Assembly (NCBI RefSeq): GCF_031458395.1
Contig: NZ_JAVDYJ010000001.1
Span: 372,001 to 436,000 of the forward strand
Direction: 5' to 3'
DNA: 64,000 bases
Source of the DNA: Enteractinococcus fodinae
GTDB taxonomy: Bacteria; Actinomycetota; Actinomycetes; Actinomycetales; Micrococcaceae
In this document: positions 33,884 through 41,249 of the stretch, piece by piece
How the letters are laid out: every line of letters starts with the position of its first letter
Numbering within the stretch: the first letter of the stretch is position 1
Position numbers and translations under genes: made by a program
The notes under the pieces: model-generated
The model's input: only the letters and a program-made list of their open reading frames with translations
Told to the model about the DNA's origin: nothing
The model's database searches: none

Positions 33884-35146
33884 ATGCCCGCATCAGTCTC
33901 TCTGACCGGCCACGATATTCGTGGCTTGCACGCCGCTTCGACAACGTTGTCCAATGGCGCTCGCGTCTTGGCGATTCACGCTCCGCAGGCAAAAACCAGC
34001 ACCGTAGCGTTATCGCTGCGCGCTGGCATGCGTGATGAACGCCGAACAGAGCACAACGGCATCGTGCGCCTGATCGAACACATGGTGTACCAGGACAGCC
34101 AGACTATCCAGGGGCTGACACGGCAAGGCGACGTGGCTCGGGCGGGCTCCGTACTGGGTGGCAACACGCATATGGATTACACCGAATTTTTTGAAACCGG
34201 CTCGACACCAGATCTCGGGACCGTCGCTGCACGACTCGTTGACCAGGTGTTCTTCCCGGCATTTCGTGCCGAGCAACTTGCACAACAAATCGAAGCGGTT
34301 GCCATCGAACGACGTCAACGACTGGCTGCAGCACCGGGCAATGTTTTGCTGTGGCCGCATCTGACGGAGGCGTATTGGTATGATCACGCCAACGGTCATG
34401 ACGGTAGTGGCGACATCGACCTGACCGACCGGGTCACGCCCGAGCTGCTGGCCTCAATGCATCGCCAGCTGTATCACCCGGCGGGTGCGGTCATGGTCGC
34501 ACTGTCTCCGTTGCCGGCACCAGAAGCCCTCCACCAGCTGTCCGAAGCGTTCAGCAGCATTGCCCCGAGCGATGGACCATCCTCGCCCGCACCGGTGGGC
34601 CTGCCCATTACCCAGCACCTGGACGCAGGGCCCCTCGGTACCGGGTCTGCCAGCCGATGCTTGGCGGCTACACGTGCGGCCACGACGCGCGCCGTGACCC
34701 CACAGGTGTTGGGGGATCTCTTGGTTGCCGAAGCACTGGGGACCCTCGAAGGTCTGGATGCGAGTGCGGGAGTGTTCGGTCTCGGTGAGAGAACCCACGA
34801 TGACCTCTTTGTTCTCATTGATGACACGCCTTGTGCCGTGGACCCGGTAGATCGCATCCGGGCAGTCACGACGGCCAAGGACAGTCTGGTGCGTCATGCG
34901 ATCTGCCGGGCTGTGCACCGTGCTGAGCAACTGGTCGTGGATGATGCGCGCTTGGCTCGCACCGTCGCGCGCGATGTGCTGTTGCGTGATATTCCGGAGC
35001 ACAGCGCGCAGCTGGTGAGCGCCCTGGTTGAGCTCCTTGATCGTCCCGCCCTGGCCCGACATCTAATGGCGGAGGCGAGTCAACGCCTAACCAGCCAAGC
35101 ATTTGCTTCCATGACGGTCCGATATGAACCGGAAGGTGCTCGATGA
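33884..35146 (+). CDS. M16-family metallopeptidase-like protein with a degenerate zinc motif
   Basis: About 420 residues. The N-terminal half follows the M16 pattern: TTLSNGARVLAIHAPQAKTSTVALSLRAGMRDE, then GIVRLIEHMVYQD where peptidases have HxxEHM. The first His is Arg (RLIEH), so one zinc ligand is missing. The downstream GSVLGGNTHMDYTEF matches the A-x-x-x-G-G-x-x-N-A-x-T-x-x-D-x-T segment. An active zinc site is therefore doubtful; M16 pairs often include one inactive partner. GAGG lies 5 bases before the ATG at 33884. Its stop overlaps the start of the next gene (ATGA). Confidence 0.75.
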   Translation: MPASVSLTGHDIRGLHAASTTLSNGARVLAIHAPQAKTSTVALSLRAGMRDERRTEHNGIVRLIEHMVYQDSQTIQGLTRQGDVARAGSVLGGNTHMDYTEFFETGSTPDLGTVAARLVDQVFFPAFRAEQLAQQIEAVAIERRQRLAAAPGNVLLWPHLTEAYWYDHANGHDGSGDIDLTDRVTPELLASMHRQLYHPAGAVMVALSPLPAPEALHQLSEAFSSIAPSDGPSSPAPVGLPITQHLDAGPLGTGSASRCLAATRAATTRAVTPQVLGDLLVAEALGTLEGLDASAGVFGLGERTHDDLFVLIDDTPCAVDPVDRIRAVTTAKDSLVRHAICRAVHRAEQLVVDDARLARTVARDVLLRDIPEHSAQLVSALVELLDRPALARHLMAEASQRLTSQAFASMTVRYEPEGAR

Positions 35147-36081
35147 CAAGATCAATGCCACGACCTATTCGCACCGTGAGCGTCGTCGACACGCGCTCTG
35201 TGTTTACGACGATTGGGATCGCCTGGCGGACCACCCAGCCCACGGGTCAGCACCAGCCGAGCAGATCCCTGCGTCGGGCCCTGGAACACGGTGAACTCTC
35301 CCCGGCGGCAGCACGCCCGGTGCATAGCCAATGGCGCTCCGGTGACGGCGCGGAATCTGTGGTGGTGTCCCTACCCGAGGACAACGTGCTCGAATGGGTT
35401 CGGCATATCGAAGGCCTGTGGCTCGCGTTTCCAGTGGTCCACCCGGTGATCGCGATTGCGGGTTCCGAAGACATTGTCCAACAGCTCCACCAGGCGGTGG
35501 GGACACCAATCCCTTCCGCTGTGCCGTCCGCGACGATCCCCTGTGCGATGCGCCAAACACAACAACAGGGTTTTACTCATACTGCTCTGCGTGGGCCAGA
35601 CGCGTCGCATCAGGTTGGGCATGCGGCCACCTTAGTAGCTTTGAGCGCACTGCATGAGGGGCCAGCGCTGAGTTTACAAACCGCGTTGCAGCGCAGCGGG
35701 AATTACTCCAGGATCGACATCAGGCGCACCCTTGAGGCGGCCACTCCCGCCATTCAATGGGCTGTCACTTCGGAAGCGAAGCGCAGCATCGAGACGCTTG
35801 AAACCGTGGCGGGTCTCGCTGATGAGCTGGCACATATCACGAGCGCCGACCCCACCGAAGCCATCGCCTACGCTCAAGCCAATCTCGTTCGCGCCTGGAA
35901 TGCGCCGACCAGTCTGGTGCAGGCGATGGCACAATACGAAGTCATGGGATGGGGTGGGCAGCTGATTGCCAACCCCGACCGATCTTTCGATGGCGTCGAC
36001 GATTCCTTACCGGACGCATTTGCTGGACTGCTGCTGCCGTTGACCAACGTGGTGGATAGTCGACGGTCCGTGCTCGTCTAG
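35143..36081 (+). CDS. Second M16-like partner protein
   Basis: 312 residues, translationally coupled to the M16-like gene (4-base overlap). Sequence similarity to M16 is weak and I see no HxxEH. The later part (ALHEGPALSLQTALQRSGNYSRIDIRRTLEAATPAIQWAV, LANLVRAWN-type helices, and MAQYEVMGWGGQLI) resembles the C-terminal half of M16B subunits. Heterodimeric M16B pairs process leader peptides in some peptide natural-product clusters; this pair may do so or act as a non-catalytic chaperone. Its stop overlaps the convergent regulator gene. Confidence 0.6.
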   Translation: MTRSMPRPIRTVSVVDTRSVFTTIGIAWRTTQPTGQHQPSRSLRRALEHGELSPAAARPVHSQWRSGDGAESVVVSLPEDNVLEWVRHIEGLWLAFPVVHPVIAIAGSEDIVQQLHQAVGTPIPSAVPSATIPCAMRQTQQQGFTHTALRGPDASHQVGHAATLVALSALHEGPALSLQTALQRSGNYSRIDIRRTLEAATPAIQWAVTSEAKRSIETLETVAGLADELAHITSADPTEAIAYAQANLVRAWNAPTSLVQAMAQYEVMGWGGQLIANPDRSFDGVDDSLPDAFAGLLLPLTNVVDSRRSVLV

Positions 36082-36743
36082 GAACGCGGGGAGAGATCGA
36101 CCAGCCCGTGCTGTATGGCGGTGACTAAAATTTGGACGCGATCGCGCACGCCAAGCTTTTCCATAATCTTTACGAAGCGGGCTTTGATCGTGGATTCGGA
36201 GACAAAAAGTGCTTGTGCCATTTCGCGGTTGCTCATGCCCTGGGATAGCAGTTGGATGACTTCGAGTTCTTTATCGGTCAACCGATCTACGATCTCTGAG
36301 TCCGGGGTGACCTGGGCAGGTACGGATTCTTCCAGGCCCTTCACAACGTAACGCGTGACTTCAGGAGATAACACGGACTCGCCAGCAAGGACCGCATGAA
36401 TCGCAGCAACGATCTCGCGCGGTTTGGTGTCTTTGACCAGATATCCTGAGCCGCCGGCGCGCAGTAGGTCAACAACATAACGGTCCGTAGAGAACGTGGT
36501 CAGCCCAAGGATTTTGATCTCGGGATGTGCAGCATGGATCTGTGCTGTTGCCCCCACCCCGTCCAGGACCGGCATTTGCATATCCATCAGCACAATATCC
36601 GGTTGCAGGGCCGCTGCCTGACGCACTGCGACCTCACCATTATTGGCCTCACCGGCCACCTCGATCGAGGGATCAGTCGACAGGTAGTCCCGTAGAGTTT
36701 CCCGGATCATCGGTTCGTCATCGACGAGCAGCAGTCGAATCAT
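36078..36743 (-). CDS. LuxR/NarL-family response regulator
   Basis: 221 residues. Receiver: IRLLLVDDEPMIRETLRDYL, phospho-Asp in DIVLMDMQMPVLDG (~residue 54), Lys in YLVKDTKPREI. Output HTH: LTDKELEVIQLLSQGMSNREMAQALFVSESTIKARFVKIMEKLGVRDR. It overlaps its kinase gene by 26 bases, and its stop overlaps the stop of the convergent M16-like operon by 4 bases. A likely target is the dyad-rich promoter at 38068-38119 just beyond the kinase gene (inference from position). Confidence 0.93.
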   Translation of the reverse strand: MIRLLLVDDEPMIRETLRDYLSTDPSIEVAGEANNGEVAVRQAAALQPDIVLMDMQMPVLDGVGATAQIHAAHPEIKILGLTTFSTDRYVVDLLRAGGSGYLVKDTKPREIVAAIHAVLAGESVLSPEVTRYVVKGLEESVPAQVTPDSEIVDRLTDKELEVIQLLSQGMSNREMAQALFVSESTIKARFVKIMEKLGVRDRVQILVTAIQHGLVDLSPRS

Positions 36744-37977
36744 GTGAGGCTCCTTGCGATGTCTCAGATACTGGTTGTCTATCGAATGGGATCGTCATGG
36801 TCGTGGTCCAGACACCACGTTTTGATCCCGTGACCACTTCTCCGCCGAAGACTTCACAGCGGGCCCGCATCGCTTCCAGACCGGTTCTGGACGAAGAGAT
36901 AGGTCGCTCGGATGAAATTTCATTGGTGGAGCGCAGTGTCACCTGATCCTGGTCGATCAGCAACTGGATCTGCACGTCGGTGTCTGGCTTGCCGTGCTTC
37001 AAAATATTGGTGCCCAACTCTCGGACAGTTCGTCGCAGCGCCTGACGCAAACTTGCAGGTATGGAGGCCACCGGCCCTTCAATTTCTAATGCCGCACGAA
37101 ATCCGCCGCGCTCCACGGTGTCGACCACGTTGCGCATATCGTGGACTAAGCCAACGGACGTCGTGGTTTCCCCAGATAGTTTCGGATCATCGCTCTCGGT
37201 GTTCGTCGCATCGGCGTCACTCTGATCATCAGTCTGCGTCTTCAAGAGCATCACCAGACTGCGCAGGTCTTGCAGAGCTTGCGACGCAGAATCGCCGATC
37301 CCTTCAAGGATCTGGGCGGTCTTGACCGGGTCATCGGCCACGAACTCTGCCCGGCGTGCCTGCATCGCGATCACCGTGACGTCATGGGCCACGATGTCGT
37401 GTAGTTCATGCGCTAAGCGTTTGCGTTCTGAATTCCGAATTCTTGCCTGAGCTTCTTTGAGATCGCTGACTTCTTCGGCATATTTTAAGGATCGGCCATA
37501 CATCGCATTGGCCGCCAGCCCGGCACCGATGGCGCACACTGTCGAAATGCCTAAAAATATGAAACCTTGACCGATTTCAGGGTTGATGAGCCCGGAGAAG
37601 AGGACCAGGATCAATACTAGACCGGAAAAAACGCCGGCGGGGACCCTGGGAAGTGCGTAGGTGGCAAGTCCGACCGTGATGAGCATTGGGATCATGGATG
37701 CTGACAGCAACTCAGTGGGGATACCCATGCTCAGAAAGACTACAAACATGACGATCCAGGCGACGGCCCCCGAAACTACGCCGGCCAGCAGCGCAAGCAA
37801 CGGGATATAGGGCAGGATGAGTTCGACCCAGCCCTGCGGATCCGTGAGGATCACATCAGCGTTGAGTACATCGCTCACAACCAAAGCCACAAAGAGCGCG
37901 ACAAGCAGGGCCTTGCCAAGCCAGCCGCCCGGGACAGGGCGTACCTCGTCGATCCACCGTGCTTCTCGCTGTCGCAT
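36718..37977 (-). CDS. Sensor histidine kinase (HisKA_3) next to the small-peptide gene
   Basis: 419 residues. About six membrane segments fill residues ~20-170 with almost no external loop, then a coiled-coil stretch (YAEEVSDLKEAQARIRNSERKR). The dimerisation motif is RLAHELHDIVAHDVTVIAMQ with its phospho-His, and the ATPase has VRELGTNILKHG (N box) and TGLEAMRARCEVFGGEV. The membrane layout is like peptide-sensing or intramembrane-sensing kinases. TACCCT ends 6 bases before the ATG with no ribosome site (leaderless layout). It is divergent from the 63-residue peptide gene, with 175 bases between. Confidence 0.92.
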   Translation of the reverse strand: MRQREARWIDEVRPVPGGWLGKALLVALFVALVVSDVLNADVILTDPQGWVELILPYIPLLALLAGVVSGAVAWIVMFVVFLSMGIPTELLSASMIPMLITVGLATYALPRVPAGVFSGLVLILVLFSGLINPEIGQGFIFLGISTVCAIGAGLAANAMYGRSLKYAEEVSDLKEAQARIRNSERKRLAHELHDIVAHDVTVIAMQARRAEFVADDPVKTAQILEGIGDSASQALQDLRSLVMLLKTQTDDQSDADATNTESDDPKLSGETTTSVGLVHDMRNVVDTVERGGFRAALEIEGPVASIPASLRQALRRTVRELGTNILKHGKPDTDVQIQLLIDQDQVTLRSTNEISSERPISSSRTGLEAMRARCEVFGGEVVTGSKRGVWTTTMTIPFDRQPVSETSQGASHDSTAARR

Positions 37978-38067
37978 GAAACCAGGGTATCAGAGCATGA
38001 CAAAACGAGAATCTTCAACAAATACAGAGCAATGACACGTCCTGCTCCAAGAATTATCCTTTTGTAT

Positions 38068-38119
38068 ACCTGTTCTCACAGGTCCATAGGTCATTCTGGA
38101 ATTGTTGCTGTACGCAACA
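38068..38119. promoter_or_regulatory. Two perfect dyads in the kinase/peptide divergent promoter
   Basis: ACCTGT-TCTC-ACAGGT spans 38068-38083 and TGTTGC-TGTAC-GCAACA spans 38103-38119. A TTGTAT (38062-38067) could be a -35 box for the rightward peptide gene, which would place the first dyad in the promoter spacer and the second near the transcript start. These are the best candidates for the binding sites of the adjacent LuxR-type regulator. Confidence 0.5.
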
Positions 38120-38152
38120 GCACTCAAATCACACCACCGAAAGTAGAAGAAT

Positions 38153-38344
38153 ATGAAGAAACGCCTTGCCACCCTCGCAGTTGTTGCGGTAGCCAGTCTC
38201 GGCTTAGCGGCTCCGGGCAGCTCTGCTTCCGACATCGGCCCCACAGAACGACCATCTTCTCAGATGGTCGAAACCATGACTGACGTAGCGGGCACCTCCG
38301 CCTCACGCAGTTTTGCCTGCATCTTGATGCGCATGTGCAGATAA
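38153..38344 (+). CDS. Secreted small peptide precursor with a two-cysteine C-terminal tail
   Basis: 63 residues, family not recognised. MKKRLATL, then the hydrophobic AVVAVASLGLA and APGSSA-SD, look like a Sec signal peptide cut near residue 25. The middle (DIGPTERPSSQMVETMTDVAG) is polar. The end, SFACILMRMCR, has the only cysteines (56 and 62), so a 7-residue disulfide or thioether ring at the extreme C-terminus is possible. The ribosome site is weak (GAAAG / AGAAGA). It is divergent from a two-component kinase, close to an ABC transporter with M16-like partners, and followed by an MFS exporter. Candidate pheromone or antimicrobial; function is inference. Confidence 0.6.
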   Translation: MKKRLATLAVVAVASLGLAAPGSSASDIGPTERPSSQMVETMTDVAGTSASRSFACILMRMCR

Positions 38345-38482
38345 CCTGCTGCGCGCCTCACCGGTTGCCAACCACTCTAGGTTGTGAAGACCCGTGACGC
38401 GGGTGTAGATCAGCTGAACTCCCTACCGGTTTGCGGAGATCACTTCCTAGTAGGCAATGGCTAATTGAGTGCCGGTAGTCCA

Positions 38483-38547
38483 CACGTTGGTTGGTGCACT
38501 CCAACGTGACACTACGGTGCTGCCAAAATTGCCGGTAGGGTGACGTC
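38483..38547 (+). promoter_or_regulatory. Operator-like dyad and leaderless promoter of the MFS gene
   Basis: CACGTTGG-N10-CCAACGTG (38483-38508) is a perfect 8-bp dyad. It lies just before the expected -35 position of a promoter whose -10 is TAGGGT (38536-38541). The -10 ends 6 bases before the GTG start at 38548. A TetR- or MarR-type regulator could bind the dyad; no such gene is adjacent. Confidence 0.45.
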
Positions 38548-39717
38548 GTGACCTCTACAACTGCCGATACTGTTGTGCGGCGACCACCCGGTGCGATGGC
38601 ACTAGCCGCCTTCACCTCCAGTGTGGATCGCTTCGGCATCTCGCCGTTACTCGTGGTGATCGCCGTCGACTTTGGTGTGCCCCTAAGTGCCGCGGTGATG
38701 ACCGCCTCGGTGTATTTCTTGACTTACGGGCTCACCCAGCCGCTCTGGGGCATGCTGTCCGACCGGTTTGGTCGCCTACCGGTCATGCGGGTGGCACTTT
38801 CCGGTGCGATGCTGTTCGGACTAGCCTCAGCCTTTGCCCCCAACCTGGGCGTACTGACGGTCGCCAGAGCACTCACCGGAGGGTTTTTCGGCGCCATCAT
38901 CCCAGCCTCAATTACCTATGTTGGCGATACGACTTCGCAGGAGCACCGCCAATCAGCGTTATCCGACCTGATGGCCGCAGTGGCTGTGGGCACGGCCTCG
39001 GCCACAGCAGCAGCTGGCATCATCGGCCAAGTCCTGAACTGGCGGATTGTTTTCGCACTCGCCGCAGTGTTGGCACTGATCGCGTTGATCCCATTGCTGC
39101 GGATGGCAGAACCAGAGCGTGAACGTAACACCGGAGTGGTGGCCTCGCTGCGACTCTTCTTTGCAGAAAAGTGGTCCTGGGTCATCATTGTGCTCGCTTT
39201 TATCGAAGGTGCCCTCGTGCTGGGCATCCTGACGCTGCTTGCCCCGGCCTTGGAAGCCCAAGGGGTCGATACCAGCCTGGCCGGCCTAGCGGTCGCAGCA
39301 TACGGGGTAGCCACCCTGGTGTGCACTCGATTTGTTCGCCCGGTCACCGCCAGACTCTCAGCGTCCAGGGTCGTCGCGCTGGGCGGGATCTGCCTGGTGC
39401 TGGGCTTAGCCACGGTGGCAATCCAGCTGTCGATCGCCACCGTGGTGGTTGCCGCGGTCCTATTGGGTGGTGCCTGGGCGTTTATGCACACCGGACTGCA
39501 ATCCTGGGCCACTCAAGTGGTGCCAGCAGCCCGGGGGATCTCGGTGGCGTTCTTTGCCGGCGCCGTGTTTGCGGGCAGTGCCGTTAGCTCGGCCATTGCC
39601 GGAGCGCTCGCCGAAGCAGGATACTGGATGATCATTTTCGGCGCGAGCGCAGCGACAGCGGTGGTCCTAACCGTCGCCGCTGTCGCCGGATTGTCCCGGT
39701 ACTTGTCACACCGGTAA
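38548..39717 (+). CDS. MFS transporter, 12-segment DHA1-type
   Basis: 389 residues with 12 predicted membrane segments. Motif A appears as GMLSDRFGRLPVMRVALSGA. The N-terminus DRFGISPLLVVIAVDFGVPLSAAV and the later LTGGFFGAIIPASITYVGD fit DHA1 multidrug or metabolite exporters. It starts with GTG, 6 bases after TAGGGT, with no ribosome site (leaderless layout). It follows the small peptide gene by 203 bases in the same direction and may export or give resistance to the same peptide, but it has its own promoter. Confidence 0.88.
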   Translation: MTSTTADTVVRRPPGAMALAAFTSSVDRFGISPLLVVIAVDFGVPLSAAVMTASVYFLTYGLTQPLWGMLSDRFGRLPVMRVALSGAMLFGLASAFAPNLGVLTVARALTGGFFGAIIPASITYVGDTTSQEHRQSALSDLMAAVAVGTASATAAAGIIGQVLNWRIVFALAAVLALIALIPLLRMAEPERERNTGVVASLRLFFAEKWSWVIIVLAFIEGALVLGILTLLAPALEAQGVDTSLAGLAVAAYGVATLVCTRFVRPVTARLSASRVVALGGICLVLGLATVAIQLSIATVVVAAVLLGGAWAFMHTGLQSWATQVVPAARGISVAFFAGAVFAGSAVSSAIAGALAEAGYWMIIFGASAATAVVLTVAAVAGLSRYLSHR

Positions 39718-39857
39718 TACCAGAGTTGTCGCCCCAAGCTGCTCACAGCTGCGCTGAACAAAGATTTCACACCAGATGGTATAACGCGTAGCGTGGAAGG
39801 TGTCAGGCCTGTGTTGAACTGCAGGTGCGAAGAAGAACCAGTATTTGAGGTATGAAG

Positions 39858-40274
39858 ATGACACAGGACACCGGATTCCCCGAGCAGACCAATCTCATTG
39901 AGAAGCTCACCATCGCCACTGATGGGGAAACAAGTAACGACGAAGTGGTGGACGTCATCAATGCATTCTTGAACTCGCAGGTGGTCTTTCCATCTGTCGA
40001 GAAAGCCGGTGAAGATGGTTCCGTCAGCCCGCTGATGCTCCAGGACACCGAGGGCAACCCAGTCATGCCCCTGTTTACTTCACCCGAAGGCATTCCAGAA
40101 GATTTCTCTGAAGCCGCCCCACACGTCAGCGTGGTCCCCGGCTCAGCAATCATTCAGTCCATCACCGATGCAGGGATCGTCATCGATTTCGGCACGGACC
40201 GTCAATTTGGTTTGGCGAAAGAACAGGTCGAAGCCGTACGACAAGAAATTATCACCCAGCTTGGTGATAACTAA
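39858..40274 (+). CDS. SseB family protein
   Basis: About 138 residues matching the SseB N-terminal domain: INAFLNSQVVFPSVEK, then LMLQDTEGNPVMPLFTSPEGIP, and a C-terminal AIIQSITDAGIVIDFGTDRQFGLAKEQVEAVRQ. In actinobacteria these proteins are often near ribosomal or secretion genes and have no settled function. I prefer the ATG at 39858 because GAGG lies 7 bases upstream; the ATG at 39852 is too close to it. It ends at a strong terminator. Confidence 0.8.
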   Translation: MTQDTGFPEQTNLIEKLTIATDGETSNDEVVDVINAFLNSQVVFPSVEKAGEDGSVSPLMLQDTEGNPVMPLFTSPEGIPEDFSEAAPHVSVVPGSAIIQSITDAGIVIDFGTDRQFGLAKEQVEAVRQEIITQLGDN

Positions 40275-40301
40275 AACATCATACGTTTTGCCGTTAAACG
40301 T

Positions 40302-40347
40302 CTACGGGCTGGAGATCATTGGTTGATGTCTAGCCCGTAGCTTTTTT
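40302..40347 (+). terminator. Terminator after the SseB gene
   Basis: Stem CTACGGGCT / AGCCCGTAG with a 21-base loop, followed by CTTTTTT. It lies between convergent genes and may also stop the lipoprotein gene on the other strand. Confidence 0.75.
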
Positions 40348-40355
40348 GGCGGAGT

Positions 40356-41117
40356 TTAGAGCAGAATCTCGATGTCAGCGTCCTCGCGAAGGTCATCCAG
40401 CAGCGCGGCGATGGCTTCGTTTTCGTTTTGCTGCAGGACTTGCTCCTCGAGCTCAGGTTCTAACTCTTCGAACGGGGGCGCTTCTTGCGCTTGGTCTTCT
40501 TCAACCTGCGCATTCATCGCCTCAAGCTGTTCCACCTGAGCATCGTACATTTCCTGGAGGTCTTCCTCCGAAGGCTCCTCAACTTCCAAAGTCTCGACCA
40601 CCTGGTCGATCAGAACCTCTTTATGGAGATCTTCCCGGATCCGTTCCTCGGTGAGGCCCTGAGCTTCAAGCTCTTCCATGAGCACATCCGATGACTCTAT
40701 CCCGTTGGCCTCGGCCATGTCCGCAAGATATTCATCGACATCATCGTCTGAAGCGCTGAAGCCTTGGTCTTCAGCTTCCGCGACTAACAGTTCACTGTTG
40801 ATCATCATCTCCAGGGCTTGCTCTTTCAGCTGCTCCTGGTCAGGTTCTTGCCCGGCCATCGCCGCCTGCATGGTCAGCTGCTGGAACTGGGCTTCATAGT
40901 TCTCAGCGAAAGCATCCCCCGAGATTTCTTCGCCATCGACCTCTGCGACGACATCCGGAATGTTATCCAGTTCCGGTTCGGGCGCGGCTTGTTCGCCTTG
41001 TTCCTGACTCTGTGGTGCATCCTCGGTGGCTTGTTCGTCGTCACCGTCGGCGCCACACGCGGCGAGGCTAAACGCAGCAGCGACAGCAGCGATGCTCAGG
41101 AGAAACTTCTTGGGCAT
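40356..41117 (-). CDS. SurA/PrsA-like chaperone lipoprotein (SurA N-domain)
   Basis: 253 residues. Signal MPKKFLLSIAAVAAAFSLAAC with lipobox LAAC. After an acidic Gln/Glu linker, DVVAEVDGEEISGDAFAENYEAQ and KEQALEMMINSELLVAEAEDQGFSASDDDVDEYL follow the SurA_N pattern (V-A-x-V-D-G-x-x-I, L-x-x-M-I-x-x-x-L-x-x-x-A). No parvulin (PpiC) isomerase domain follows, so it is probably a foldase-like chaperone rather than an active isomerase. Highly acidic, consistent with a salt-tolerant host. AAAGGGG lies 5 bases before the ATG. Confidence 0.82.
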   Translation of the reverse strand: MPKKFLLSIAAVAAAFSLAACGADGDDEQATEDAPQSQEQGEQAAPEPELDNIPDVVAEVDGEEISGDAFAENYEAQFQQLTMQAAMAGQEPDQEQLKEQALEMMINSELLVAEAEDQGFSASDDDVDEYLADMAEANGIESSDVLMEELEAQGLTEERIREDLHKEVLIDQVVETLEVEEPSEEDLQEMYDAQVEQLEAMNAQVEEDQAQEAPPFEELEPELEEQVLQQNENEAIAALLDDLREDADIEILL

Positions 41118-41249
41118 GAAAGCCCCTTTCTGTACAACAAATATGTGAAGTCCCGGCGAGACTAACAGGAAAAACTGAGAAGTTTGTTCAGCCGGTGTTC
41201 AGCCTGCACTCAGCCCTGAGAGGGTCTCGGTGGGACATCGCGGGTGAGG

